The notes below the pieces were generated by a model, which made no database searches, was not told the origin of the DNA, and saw only the letters and a program-made list of their open reading frames with translations. DNA of 64,000 nt. Source: Colwellia sp. Its GTDB lineage: Bacteria > Pseudomonadota > Gammaproteobacteria > Enterobacterales > Alteromonadaceae. Shown here one piece after another: positions 25,179 through 34,272 of this stretch. Position numbers and translations under genes: made by a program. Position 1 is the first letter of the stretch, and every line of letters starts with the position of its first letter. The stretch is taken from the NCBI GenBank assembly GCA_002733765.1, contig NVWU01000015.1, forward strand, positions 100,717 to 164,716. The letters run 5' to 3'.

Positions 25179-25570
25179 ACCATAAATTAGTACAAGTTAA
25201 AGATGCAATGACCACCAACAACTATCAATTTGCTGATGGTATGATGACCGCTTCTGAGGGGATTAAATTAGCCAAAGAGCATAACGTTAGCACGTTGATT
25301 ATTAATAAACGTGATGCCCAAGATGAATACGGTATAGTAATGCTAGCTGATATTGCTAAAGAAGTACTAGCTAAAGATCGCTCGCCCGATCGCGTGAACC
25401 TATATGAAATAATGGCTAAACCCTTGATCAGTGTATTACCTGACATGGATGTAAGGTATTGCGCACGATTATTTGAGCGCTTTAGTATTCATTTAGCCCC
25501 TGTTATAGAAAACAAAGAAATTATTGGCATGGTTGATTACACCAATATGGTTTTTAGCCAAGTCGAGTAG
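25175..25570 (+). CDS. CBS-domain protein
   Basis: The 131-residue protein consists of a CBS pair (Bateman module): VKDAMTTNNYQFADGMM with HNVSTLIINKRD, then LYEIMAKPLISVLPDMDV with FSIHLAPVIENKEIIGMV. CBS pairs usually sense adenosine nucleotides. Encoded with the P-II-like protein and two DUF1538 membrane proteins, it probably provides a second energy-status input to the same transporter (inference). Confidence 0.85.
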   Translation: MNHKLVQVKDAMTTNNYQFADGMMTASEGIKLAKEHNVSTLIINKRDAQDEYGIVMLADIAKEVLAKDRSPDRVNLYEIMAKPLISVLPDMDVRYCARLFERFSIHLAPVIENKEIIGMVDYTNMVFSQVE

Positions 25571-25615
25571 TTACGCTAGCTTTTTTGATGGGATTAAAAT
25601 TACTTTACGACACTA

Positions 25616-25656
25616 AAAATCCAAGCATAGAACGACTATCCTTGGATTATTTTTTA
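25616..25656 (+). terminator. Terminator of the DUF1538 operon
   Basis: AATCCAAG at 25618-25625 pairs with CTTGGATT at 25641-25648, with inner CATAG / CTATC partial pairing, followed by a T run. It lies about 45 bases after the CBS gene stop. Confidence 0.75.
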
Positions 25657-25717
25657 CCTAAAGTTATTAAAATAAGTGGTAAAGTTACTTCGCCACTCGA
25701 AACTACAATATGCAGTT

Positions 25718-26641
25718 TTAAGGCTGATAACCGCCAATAAGTCCTTTTGTGGTAACACTTACTGCATCATGGGCATGTAGTGATTCAAGGTGATTTATTC
25801 TTAACCAAAAATCATCATATTGTGCAGCGTTATTCATGCTGTATTGTAGACGACGGGCAGCATCTTCACAAAACATTAAGTTTTGACCATTAAGGCGGGC
25901 AAACTCTTGTTCGTCTTCACGCTTCACTGCTGCTTGTACTGGTGTTTGTAATGAATCTTCAATTAAGTCAACGAGATCTGTTATAGGAAAATCGCTAACA
26001 TTATTATTTAACTTTACTTTCACTTCAGCCACAGAACGTTGAGAATGTGGTGTTGCTACTATTCCTTCTGTGGTACCAAGCCATTCGCGCACTACGTCAA
26101 TATCGAGCTCACTATCGGCAAACTTTTGTTGAAATGCTTGCTGTATTAATTGTCGGGCTAATGCCGCAGAACAAGGACAAGTTGATGAGTAAGGAACATC
26201 AATAGTCATTTCAACGGTAAGTTTACCTTGATTCAAATGGCCTGCTAAGGTGACCGGATAAGCCTTCCAACCCTCTTTTCCACTGATTAACGATTTTCTA
26301 CGTAAGTGATAATCAAAGCTAAAGGTTAATTTTGCTTGGTCACTTAAATCATAATGGCTACTGATAAAACCATCCAATAAGGTAACTAGGCTTTGGTAGT
26401 TCAGTATGTTACTTGTTGATAATTCATCAAGAAGTAAATATAGGCGTGACATATGAATGCCTTTAGCCTGCGCTTCTTTTAAGTTTACAAAAGCATCAAC
26501 ATGGGCTGAAACCATGCGTTCTCTTTCACCCTTTGAGGCGACCATTATTGGCATTTCAATATTACTCATGCCAACCCAATCAAGGGTTCCCTCTGTTTGG
26601 GCTGTAGTGTGGTTGGCAATATCAGGCATTGATGTCGGCAT
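25718..26641 (-). CDS. folE2: GTP cyclohydrolase FolE2 (type IB)
   Basis: FolE2 converts GTP to 7,8-dihydroneopterin triphosphate for folate and queuosine-type pathways and can use metals other than zinc. The 307-residue protein has the type IB signature [15 protein letters not shown] with the metal-ligand cysteine, the start [13 protein letters not shown] and the C-terminal [12 protein letters not shown]. In many bacteria folE2 is the Zur-controlled backup for FolE; no clear Zur site was found upstream here. Confidence 0.93.
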   Translation of the reverse strand: MPTSMPDIANHTTAQTEGTLDWVGMSNIEMPIMVASKGERERMVSAHVDAFVNLKEAQAKGIHMSRLYLLLDELSTSNILNYQSLVTLLDGFISSHYDLSDQAKLTFSFDYHLRRKSLISGKEGWKAYPVTLAGHLNQGKLTVEMTIDVPYSSTCPCSAALARQLIQQAFQQKFADSELDIDVVREWLGTTEGIVATPHSQRSVAEVKVKLNNNVSDFPITDLVDLIEDSLQTPVQAAVKREDEQEFARLNGQNLMFCEDAARRLQYSMNNAAQYDDFWLRINHLESLHAHDAVSVTTKGLIGGYQP

Positions 26642-26943
26642 TACGACTCCGCTTTAAGCTATAGTTACTTAACTAAGGTCGCGCGATGATAGCTAATAAA
26701 CCACGCAACAAGTAAATTCAAAGGCGCACAGTCTATCGTATTTTTTAGTAGTAATCATTACTGTTATGACGAGAGAAGAGAAAAATGTGCAAATATTGGT
26801 AAAAGAGCTAAATTATTTTATATTGATAGCGTATTCACCTTGTTGTTAAATTTACTGTTTTAGTTGAGGTAAGCCTATTTTTATGAGTAAAGCATCAACA
26901 TTAAGTGAACTATAAATAGTAAATAAATTTAATAGAATAGTTA
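26642..26943. other. Intergenic region, no gene seen
   Basis: This 302-base AT-rich gap separates folE2 from the upstream AraC-type gene on the same strand. It should contain the folE2 promoter. No repeat, operator or small gene could be supported. Confidence 0.5.
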
Positions 26944-27966
26944 TTAGTTTTGGCTAAATAATTTTTTTCTAACCATTGCACGATAATCTTTTGGTGTTAA
27001 TGCCAAGTTTTGTTTAAATAATCGCGTTAAATGTCCTTGATCATGATAGCCGATATGATAAGAAATTTCTTGAATAGATAAATTGCTTGAAGCAAGTAAA
27101 TCTTTTGCCGTTTCAATGCGTAATTGCTGCCAATATTGGGTTGCACGCATACCTGTTGCTGCCTTAAAACGACGAGAGAAAGAGCGCTGACTTAAACCAA
27201 ATTGCTGTGCTAATTGGGTCAAACTAAGCTCGCTATTTAAATTGGTACGTAGCCAAAATTGAATTTGTGCAATCAATTCATCAGCGTGCCTATCGACCGC
27301 ACCCTCTAAATAACGCTGCTCTTCATAAGGTTTTCGTATTTCATGAGAAAAATTACGCTCTACATTTTGTGCTGCTGCTCGACCATAGGTTTGACTGATA
27401 ATATGAACAATAATATCAGCCAAGGCATTTAAGCTAGCGGCGCAATATATGCGTTTAGATTGCGTGATGAAAAAGTCTGGTTTTAACGACACTTTAGGGT
27501 AATCACGCTGAAACTGTTCAACATAATGCCAATGAGTGGTGGCACTATGATTATCAAGTAAGCCCGATTCAGCCAAAAAACAAACGCCAGTACCCACGCC
27601 AAGTAAGGTTGCGCCATGTTGCCAGCAATAATGAAGCCAAGCAATTAGCTTTTTGTGCTTTTTTAATACCGGTCTGGGGTTACGCCATAAACTAGGTACT
27701 AAAATAATATCTGGCACTTCTATCTGCTCAATAGGTAATTCATTTAACACTAGATCAGGAGAGAATATTAAACCGGCCCGTGAAGTAATAACCTTACTGT
27801 CTTGGCTTACTAGCTGGGTTTTTAGTTTTACTGCTGATTTATCATAGCGGCGAGCAAATGCTTCACCAGCTAATAACATTTCCAGTGGCAAGGTTAAGCC
27901 AGTTGCTAATACATGTTGGTAGATAACTAAACTTAACCGTAATTCGTTATTTTTGGCGGCAGGCAT
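26944..27966 (-). CDS. GlxA-type AraC-family transcription regulator
   Basis: The 340-residue protein couples an N-terminal DJ-1/PfpI (glutamine-amidotransferase-like) sensor domain (about residues 8-190; LLGVGTGVCFLAESGLL at the nucleophile elbow) to a C-terminal AraC DNA-binding domain (about 235-335). The two helix-turn-helix units are SLTQLAQQFGLSQRSFSRRF and SIQEISYHIGYHDQGHLTRLF. It is transcribed divergently from the FabY-like gene across 157 bases, so it may control that gene or itself. The ligand is unknown. Confidence 0.88.
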   Translation of the reverse strand: MPAAKNNELRLSLVIYQHVLATGLTLPLEMLLAGEAFARRYDKSAVKLKTQLVSQDSKVITSRAGLIFSPDLVLNELPIEQIEVPDIILVPSLWRNPRPVLKKHKKLIAWLHYCWQHGATLLGVGTGVCFLAESGLLDNHSATTHWHYVEQFQRDYPKVSLKPDFFITQSKRIYCAASLNALADIIVHIISQTYGRAAAQNVERNFSHEIRKPYEEQRYLEGAVDRHADELIAQIQFWLRTNLNSELSLTQLAQQFGLSQRSFSRRFKAATGMRATQYWQQLRIETAKDLLASSNLSIQEISYHIGYHDQGHLTRLFKQNLALTPKDYRAMVRKKLFSQN

Positions 27967-28123
27967 ATGAAATACTTCTTATTTTTGTTATGTTTTGTTA
28001 TATTTGGTTACGCTTGGCCATTATGGCATATTATATGGCCTTTTATGCTTATTATTTTGTTTCGCTTAGCTTTACACTACAGACATTAGATTTATTACTC
28101 ATTTTGTTATATTAGGTTTTTTC

Positions 28124-30022
28124 ATGACTACATCATTACCTGTAATTGTTGGTATGGGTGGCATTAACGCTGCTGGCCGCACTTCGTTTCATCAAGGATT
28201 TCGCCGTATTGTTATTGATAAAATAACTGCCGAGGCGCGCCAAGAAACTTTTGTTGGTTTGGCTAGTTTAATGAAATTAGTGTCTTATAAAAACGGCCAA
28301 TTGGTTGATCAACAAGGTGATGAAATTCTTGCGAGTGACATTGAAGCAAAATTTGGTCAACAAATTCTTGATGGTACGTTGATCCGAAAAATAGAAAAAA
28401 ATCATTTTGATCCTGATGCAACTCATTGGTATCAGAAAATGCATATTCAACCTGTTGATAACGCTATCTGCTTTTCGTTACGTGCTAAAGAGTTACCGTA
28501 CCCATTGCCGCATGCATGGCATATTACTGATTTAGGCGATGGAAACGTGAGCGTTGAAATTTCTGAAAAGTTAACTATCTCTCATGATGCATACCGTGAT
28601 AATCCTATTAAAGCCGCAGGGCAAATGCCTACAGGCTTTGAACCTGGCGCACTTTATAATAGCCGCCATCAGCCACGCGGTTTACAAGCCACTATTTTTG
28701 CTGCGACTGATGCTATTCGTTCAACCGGTATAGAATGGGATGCTATTTTAGATAAAATTAACCCTGATCAAGTAGGAACATACTCTGCGTCTATCGTAGG
28801 GCAAATGCAGGCAGAAGGCTTAGGTGGTTTATTGAAAAGTCGCTTGGCGGGTTCTCGTGTTAGTACCAAGCAATTAGCACTAGGATTAAATACCATGCCA
28901 ACAGATTTCATTAATGCTTATGTTATTGGAAATGTTGGTATAACATCTACTGCTTCGGGGGCTTGTGCTACCTTCTTATATAACTTGCGCTCAGCTGTAC
29001 AAGACATGCAAGCCGGTAGAATTCGTGTCGCTATTGTTGGTAGCGCTGAAGCACCAATAACGCCAGAAGTTATTGAAGGCTTTGGTAATATGAGCGCTTT
29101 AGCAAATGAAAAGGGTTTAAAAAGATTAGATAATAGTGACAAGGTTGATCACCGTCGAACTAGTCGCCCGTTTGGCAATAACTGTGGTTTTACCATTGGC
29201 GAGGCTGCACAGTGTATCGTGTTAATGGATGATGCACTTGTTGTCGAGATGGGAGCGAAAGTGATGGCTTCAGTCGCTGATGTTTTTGTTAACGCCGATG
29301 GTTATAAAAAATCAATTACCGCTCCGGGCCCAGGTAATTATATCACCATGGCAAAGTCGGTGGCATTAGCGCAAAGTATTTTGGGTAAAGAAGCCTTGCA
29401 ACAGCGAAGCTTTATTTTGGCTCATGGCTCAAGCACGCCGCAAAACCGCGTAACAGAGTCATTAATTTATGATCGCATAGCAACAAGTTTTGATATTGAT
29501 AATTGGGCGGTCTCAGCACCAAAAGCATTCGTTGGTCATACGTTAGGTCCTGCTAGTGGTGATCAAATGGCAATGGCGTTAGGTATTTTTAACGATAAAA
29601 TTATGCCGGGTATTACTACCATAGATAAAATTGCTGATGATGTGCACAGTGACCGTTTGAATATCGCTACCGAGCATTGGCACTGTGGTGATATGGATAT
29701 CGCCTTTATTAACTCGAAAGGCTTTGGTGGTAACAATGCTACTGCAGCCGTTTTCTCACCTAAAGTAACTTTAGCTATGATAACAAAACGTTATAGTGAA
29801 AAAGAGATGACTGAATATCAACAAAAATTAATATTGGTTGAGCAAGCGCAAGCGGGTTATCGTCAACGAGCTAACCAAGGTGAATTTGATATTATCTATA
29901 AATTTGGTGAGGGATTACTGGATGAAGAAACGATTAAAATTAATAAGGATAGTTTAACCTTTGCTGAATTTAAGTATGCTATCAATTTACCTACAGAAAA
30001 CCCATTTTCTGACATGGTGTAA
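28124..30022 (+). CDS. fabY: FabY-type beta-ketoacyl-ACP synthase
   Basis: The 632-residue protein matches the long ketoacyl synthase known as FabY in Pseudomonas aeruginosa (about 634 residues), which condenses acetyl-CoA with malonyl-ACP to start fatty-acid synthesis in place of FabH. The start PVIVGMGGINAAGRTSFHQGFRR is characteristic. The catalytic Cys is in TASGACATFLYN (about residue 284), with His residues in LAHGSSTPQNRVTES and FVGHTLGPASGD. It faces an AraC-type regulator. Assignment to FabY is from remembered similarity. Confidence 0.8.
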   Translation: MTTSLPVIVGMGGINAAGRTSFHQGFRRIVIDKITAEARQETFVGLASLMKLVSYKNGQLVDQQGDEILASDIEAKFGQQILDGTLIRKIEKNHFDPDATHWYQKMHIQPVDNAICFSLRAKELPYPLPHAWHITDLGDGNVSVEISEKLTISHDAYRDNPIKAAGQMPTGFEPGALYNSRHQPRGLQATIFAATDAIRSTGIEWDAILDKINPDQVGTYSASIVGQMQAEGLGGLLKSRLAGSRVSTKQLALGLNTMPTDFINAYVIGNVGITSTASGACATFLYNLRSAVQDMQAGRIRVAIVGSAEAPITPEVIEGFGNMSALANEKGLKRLDNSDKVDHRRTSRPFGNNCGFTIGEAAQCIVLMDDALVVEMGAKVMASVADVFVNADGYKKSITAPGPGNYITMAKSVALAQSILGKEALQQRSFILAHGSSTPQNRVTESLIYDRIATSFDIDNWAVSAPKAFVGHTLGPASGDQMAMALGIFNDKIMPGITTIDKIADDVHSDRLNIATEHWHCGDMDIAFINSKGFGGNNATAAVFSPKVTLAMITKRYSEKEMTEYQQKLILVEQAQAGYRQRANQGEFDIIYKFGEGLLDEETIKINKDSLTFAEFKYAINLPTENPFSDMV

Positions 30023-30048
30023 GGCTACGTATTAGCCGACATAGAGCA

Positions 30049-30095
30049 GTAAAAAGCCAGCCTTGAATTAAAATCATTTAAGCTGGCTTTTTACT
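30049..30095. terminator. Bidirectional terminator
   Basis: AAAAAGCCAGC at 30051-30061 pairs exactly with GCTGGCTTTTT at 30082-30092, with A and T runs on the two sides. It separates the convergent fabY and RNA-binding-protein genes and can serve both strands. Confidence 0.85.
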
Positions 30096-30112
30096 TTATT
30101 ATCATATTATTC

Positions 30113-30352
30113 TTATGATTGAGCTATTTTTACTCGAATTCTGTTATTTGCAACTCTTGTCTCATGCAAGGTAGCAATTGCAGATTTTGCTTCTTTTTCA
30201 TTAGGCATTTCAACAAAGGCAAAGCCTTTTGATTTACCTGTTTTTTGATCTAAAACTAAGTCACATTCAGTGACAGAGCCGTGAGTAGAGAACAAAGTAC
30301 GGATTTCTTGTTCAGTGGTTGAACGAGAAAGGTTACGAACTAAAAGTTTCAT
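30113..30352 (-). CDS. RRM-type RNA-binding protein
   Basis: The 79-residue product is a single RNA recognition motif with RNP2 (KLLVRNLS, residues 2-9) and RNP1 (KGFAFVEM, residues 42-49). Small RRM proteins of this kind are common in cyanobacteria and marine gammaproteobacteria and are often cold-induced. Nothing beyond the RRM is present. The upstream gap of 294 bases to the next gene shows no further gene. Confidence 0.9.
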   Translation of the reverse strand: MKLLVRNLSRSTTEQEIRTLFSTHGSVTECDLVLDQKTGKSKGFAFVEMPNEKEAKSAIATLHETRVANNRIRVKIAQS

Positions 30353-30646
30353 AATGAGCCATGTTGTATGTTATTGCGATCTGAATTGTCTCATATATTT
30401 GAAATAGACCAAGTTATTTTATGCATTTACACTAAATAATACATGTTAACGAAATAACCTTATGCTAGTTTACAATAAACTGTTTACTTATTAACCTAAG
30501 CGCTATATAGTTGCTCTGTTATATACTCTCCTCTCGTTTATTTAACTAATTATCCTTTGCGATAATTCACGTTTTGTCTTTCCCTTTCACAGTCAGTCAT
30601 CACTCAAATTTTCATGCGTTCTAACGCAAATTAAAAGAGTTCTATT

Positions 30647-30814
30647 ATGTCTTATACCTATCAAGGTATGGTTTATTCAATTAAATCACCGATTAGTTCC
30701 ATTTCAGTTAACAATCACAACATTGTTGTTACAGATAAAAATGGCCCTAAGTTAATCAAATTTACTAACGTCAATGATTCAAAACGTTTTTTAGCGTGGG
30801 TTTATCAAGTTTAG
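30647..30814 (+). CDS. Small 55-residue protein, unknown function
   Basis: The ATG at 30647 opens a 55-codon frame ending in TAG at 30812-30814, with an AAGAG ribosome-binding-like sequence eight bases upstream. The product starts MSYTYQGMVYSIKSPISSIS, has alternating hydrophobic and polar residues consistent with a small beta-rich fold (NNHNIVVTD, GPKLIKFTN) and ends FLAWVYQV. It has no signal peptide or known motif. Codon use looks like its neighbours. Confidence 0.5.
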   Translation: MSYTYQGMVYSIKSPISSISVNNHNIVVTDKNGPKLIKFTNVNDSKRFLAWVYQV

Positions 30815-30846
30815 TTAACTAAAAAATGGTTAGTTAATCGCTAACC

Positions 30847-30900
30847 TATACCAAAACCACTTTAATATGCGGACTCGTAAGTTGAGGTGGTTTGGGTATA
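30847..30900. repeat. TATACC...GGTATA palindrome
   Basis: TATACCAAAACCAC at 30847-30860 faces GTGGTTTGGGTATA at 30887-30900 with one mismatch and a 26-base centre. It belongs with the similar palindromes at 6678 and 17529. Confidence 0.55.
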
Positions 30901-31030
30901 AATACTGAAATACCGCATTTTATATCACATGTTTTAAGCCGAACATTTCTATACTTTAGAGTCAGTTAAAATACAAATAATACTTATTAAAAAATAGTGT
31001 TATGGTAGTCTTTAAAAAAACCAATAATAC

Positions 31031-31046
31031 CTGTACAAAAAAACAG
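31031..31046. promoter_or_regulatory. LexA-like (SOS) box ahead of topB
   Basis: CTGT-N8-ACAG, followed by TA, matches the invariant ends of the gammaproteobacterial LexA box; the spacer is A-rich. It lies 55 bases upstream of the topB start and just ahead of a -10-like TATGCT near 31056. Confidence 0.5.
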
Positions 31047-31101
31047 TATTTACGCTATGCTTAAGTTTATTCATTAAAAGCTATTCAAGTGTGGATCACC
31101 A

Positions 31102-33063
31102 TTGAAGTTATATATTGCTGAAAAACCCAGTTTAGGCCGCGCCATTGCCGCAGCATTGTCACATACCTTGGCAAAGCCACATAAAAATTTAAAAACTCAT
31201 ATTGAACTTGCCAACGGTGATGTGGTTAGTTGGTGTGTCGGACATATTCTAGCGCAAGCAGATCCTGAGGATTACGATACAGCGCTAAAAAAATGGAGCA
31301 TGGAAACATTGCCGATAGTGCCACAGCAATGGCAATTAAAACCTATTATTCGCACCCGAGCACAATTAACTGTACTGAAAAAGCTGGTCAAACAAGCTGA
31401 TGAAATTATTCACGCGGGTGATCCTGATAGGGAAGGGCAATTACTGGTTGATGAAGTGATAGAGTATTTAAAGGTATCAAAAACCAAAAAAAATAATATT
31501 AAGCGTCTATTGATCAGTGATTTAAACCTACCTGCAGTTAAGCGCTCCTTAACGTCTTTAAAAAATAATAGTGAATTTGTACCGCTTTCTATTTCCGCTT
31601 TAGCGCGATCAAGAGCCGACTGGCTTTATGGTATCAATTTAACGCGTGCTTATACATTACAAGGGCAAAAACAGGGTTTTAATAGTGTTTTATCCGTTGG
31701 CCGAGTGCAAACGCCATTGTTAGGTTTAGTGGTTAGACGCGAGCAAGAGATTAATGAATTTGTCAGTAAAGCTTTCTATCAAGTACTTGCTCATCTCAGT
31801 GTTAATAAAGTACTAGAGGATAATGAGCAGAACTTTACCGTTAAATGGCAACCTAGCGAAGCTTGTCAGCAATATTGTGATGATGAAGGGCGCGTTTTGG
31901 TTAAAGCCTTAGCGATGAATGTTGTTAATCGAATTACTAATCAAGACGCGATTGTTGAGAGTATCAACACTGAGGATAAGCAACAAGGACAACCTTTGCC
32001 GTTTAATTTGTCAAGTTTACAGATAGCAGCAGCTAAGCAATTTTCTATGAATGCGAAACTTGTGTTAGATGTGTGCCAAGCGCTTTATGAAAAGCATAAA
32101 TTGATCACTTACCCTCGCTCTGATTGTCGTTATTTACCTAAAGAACAGTTAAAACAAGCACCAGTTATTATTGACTTATTAGCTCAAACTAATTTACCTT
32201 GTGCTCAGCAAGCAAAAAATGCCGATAAAAATATTAAAAGCAAGGCGTGGAATGATAAAAAAATCACCGCTCACCATGCGATCATACCGACTGAAAAATC
32301 ACCCAGTAATAGTCAGCTGAACCCTTTTGAAAAAAAACTTTATTTGTTGATTGTGCGACAATATTTAGTTCAATTTTATCCTGCCTATCTTTATCAGCAA
32401 ACGACACTGACAGTAAAAATAGCCAAAGGGCTTTTTAATACTAAAGCCAAAATGGAACAGCAATTAGGTTGGAAGATACTATTCCCCATTAAAAAAGCGG
32501 AAAATGGACAAGATGAACGCCAAGAAAACGCATTACCTCCGTTAACAAAAGGGCAAATATTACATTGTCAGCAAGGTGAGTTAGTAGAGAAACATACTTC
32601 CCCACCAGAGTCGTTTACTGATGCAACATTGTTAAGTGCCATGACAGGTATCGCACGCTTTGTTTGCGACCCTAGTATTAAAAAAGTGTTAAGAGATACT
32701 GATGGTTTAGGGACTGATGCTACGCGTGCGGGCATTATTGATTTACTTTTTAAGAGAAAATTTTTACAGCGCAATGGTAAAAAAATAGTGGCAACTGAAA
32801 TTGGTATCGCATTAATTAATGTATTACCAACAATGGCAACACTGCCAGATATGACCGCGCAATGGGAAGCTATGTTAACAGCCATTAGTGAGAAAAAAAC
32901 AAGTTACCTTAATTTTATGCAACCTTTAATCAATACTGTGACAGAAATGGTAGCAGGTGCAAACCAGCAATCTTTTACCGGATTGCCTAAAGTGGCCTTT
33001 AAACCGAAGCGAACGAAAAGGAAGTTGACTAAAAAAAGATCTAGTGAAATGAGGGTAGGTTAA
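31102..33063 (+). CDS. topB: DNA topoisomerase III
   Basis: TopB is a type IA topoisomerase that decatenates DNA and resolves recombination and replication intermediates with RecQ. The 653-residue protein has the same length as E. coli TopB. The N-terminus MKLYIAEKPSLGRAIA is family-typical and begins at a TTG codon, since no ATG is available there. The toprim acidic motif is HAGDPDREGQLLVDE (about residues 99-113), and the active-site tyrosine is in LITYPRSDCRYL (about residue 334). A lysine/arginine-rich tail (KRTKRKLTKKRSSE) follows. A LexA-like box is upstream. Confidence 0.95.
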   Translation: MKLYIAEKPSLGRAIAAALSHTLAKPHKNLKTHIELANGDVVSWCVGHILAQADPEDYDTALKKWSMETLPIVPQQWQLKPIIRTRAQLTVLKKLVKQADEIIHAGDPDREGQLLVDEVIEYLKVSKTKKNNIKRLLISDLNLPAVKRSLTSLKNNSEFVPLSISALARSRADWLYGINLTRAYTLQGQKQGFNSVLSVGRVQTPLLGLVVRREQEINEFVSKAFYQVLAHLSVNKVLEDNEQNFTVKWQPSEACQQYCDDEGRVLVKALAMNVVNRITNQDAIVESINTEDKQQGQPLPFNLSSLQIAAAKQFSMNAKLVLDVCQALYEKHKLITYPRSDCRYLPKEQLKQAPVIIDLLAQTNLPCAQQAKNADKNIKSKAWNDKKITAHHAIIPTEKSPSNSQLNPFEKKLYLLIVRQYLVQFYPAYLYQQTTLTVKIAKGLFNTKAKMEQQLGWKILFPIKKAENGQDERQENALPPLTKGQILHCQQGELVEKHTSPPESFTDATLLSAMTGIARFVCDPSIKKVLRDTDGLGTDATRAGIIDLLFKRKFLQRNGKKIVATEIGIALINVLPTMATLPDMTAQWEAMLTAISEKKTSYLNFMQPLINTVTEMVAGANQQSFTGLPKVAFKPKRTKRKLTKKRSSEMRVG

Positions 33064-33180
33064 GTGGTAAATAGGTAGTGATAGTTATTCCTTGCATCGT
33101 TAGCATTTTTATATGAGCTCTTATTCTCTCTGGAATTCGTGCACTACCACCAAGCAATTGTTATAGTAAATATTCAGATA

Positions 33181-33251
33181 TATACTCATGACATTTCAAA
33201 ATTTCTGTTGCAGGACTACTGAAACGAGCCTGTTGAGATAACATGAGTATA
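33181..33251. repeat. 71-bp element with TATACTCATG inverted ends
   Basis: TATACTCATG at 33181-33190 is exactly reverse-complemented at 33242-33251 (CATGAGTATA). It lies between topB and the potassium-channel gene and has no open frame. Confidence 0.45.
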
Positions 33252-33286
33252 AAAGATAAAATTAAGTTTAGTTAACGAGTAATCGT

Positions 33287-33769
33287 ATGATCATATTGCA
33301 AAATGCTATGGAAAAAAGCCAACTTTATCAAGTGGATGAGTTTGGCATTAAAAATTATAATTATGGAATATTAGGCTTCTTTTCTTTAGCCGTTTTTTCG
33401 CTCTTAAATATTACATTAGGTTATGTGACTTTTTTAGCCGAAACAAGTGTGCTTGATTCTCCTGTGCAGAGTTATGTTGATGCACTTTGGCTGATGTTAA
33501 TGTCATCTACTACCATAGGCTTTGGCGATGTTTACCCAATAACGTTTATTGGTAGAGCAGCTGTTTTTATCATGTTTATTTTAGGTGTGGGTATATTAGG
33601 TGGAGTAGGTGCTGTATTTGCCAATAAAATATTTGGTTTTGCTGATACTAATATTAAAAATAGGGAATTAAGAAAGCAAAATGAAGAGATTATCGCCCAA
33701 AATATTAAAATTCATCTTCAACTAATAAAGCTCGAAGAAAAATTAGAGTCGTTCACTTCACTTAAATAA
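33287..33769 (+). CDS. Two-helix potassium channel protein
   Basis: The 160-residue protein has two transmembrane helices (about residues 28-50 and 87-110) around a pore loop with the selectivity filter TTIGFGDVYP (about 79-88). The C-terminus is charged and predicted coiled-coil (NRELRKQNEEIIAQNIKIHLQ), which could drive tetramer assembly. It lacks RCK domains. The start ATG at 33287 could be replaced by the one at codon 8. Confidence 0.87.
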   Translation: MIILQNAMEKSQLYQVDEFGIKNYNYGILGFFSLAVFSLLNITLGYVTFLAETSVLDSPVQSYVDALWLMLMSSTTIGFGDVYPITFIGRAAVFIMFILGVGILGGVGAVFANKIFGFADTNIKNRELRKQNEEIIAQNIKIHLQLIKLEEKLESFTSLK

Positions 33770-33900
33770 TTTTCAAACTCATGATTTTATTTGAAATTTA
33801 GATGGGAAAATGGCTAGGCTAAAAGGCTATTTGTAGACATTGCTAGTAGAGTTGTCTATCCTTATACGATTATGATGCGTTCTTTTAAATGGAGTTACTT

Positions 33901-34272
33901 ATGCTCGAATATGTTGCCCTCGGTATTTTAGTTTTTGCAGCAATTACCGTTTTTTATGGCATTATTGTCATTCACGATATTCCTTATGAAATAGCAAAAG
34001 AGCGTAATCATCCGCAGCAAGACGCTTTGCACGTTGCTGGTTGGGTGAGTTTATTTACTTTACACGTATTATGGCCATTTTTGTGGATATGGGCGATGTT
34101 ATATCGTGAGGATAGAGGTTGGGGGTTTTCTGCGCCTGATAAATCAGCCGCAACTCTCAACAATAACAGTGGGACAGAGGTTACCGAGTTGCTTAAGCGC
34201 ATTGAGATATTAGAGCTAAAGATGAACTCGAGCATTGAAAATACTGCATCTACGCAGGTGGGAGATAAATAA
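33901..34272 (+). CDS. DUF3302 (YiaW-like) inner-membrane protein
   Basis: The 123-residue protein has two transmembrane helices (about residues 3-22 and 45-68) around the motif HDIPYEIAKERNHPQQDALHV and then LYREDRGWGF, as in E. coli YiaW. A GGAG sequence six bases before the ATG at 33901 fixes the start; an ATG at 33889 overlaps that ribosome-binding sequence and is unlikely. The stop overlaps the start of the HlyD-type gene by one base, reproducing the yiaW-yiaV pair of E. coli. Role unknown, perhaps helping the HlyD-type partner. Confidence 0.85.
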   Translation: MLEYVALGILVFAAITVFYGIIVIHDIPYEIAKERNHPQQDALHVAGWVSLFTLHVLWPFLWIWAMLYREDRGWGFSAPDKSAATLNNNSGTEVTELLKRIEILELKMNSSIENTASTQVGDK

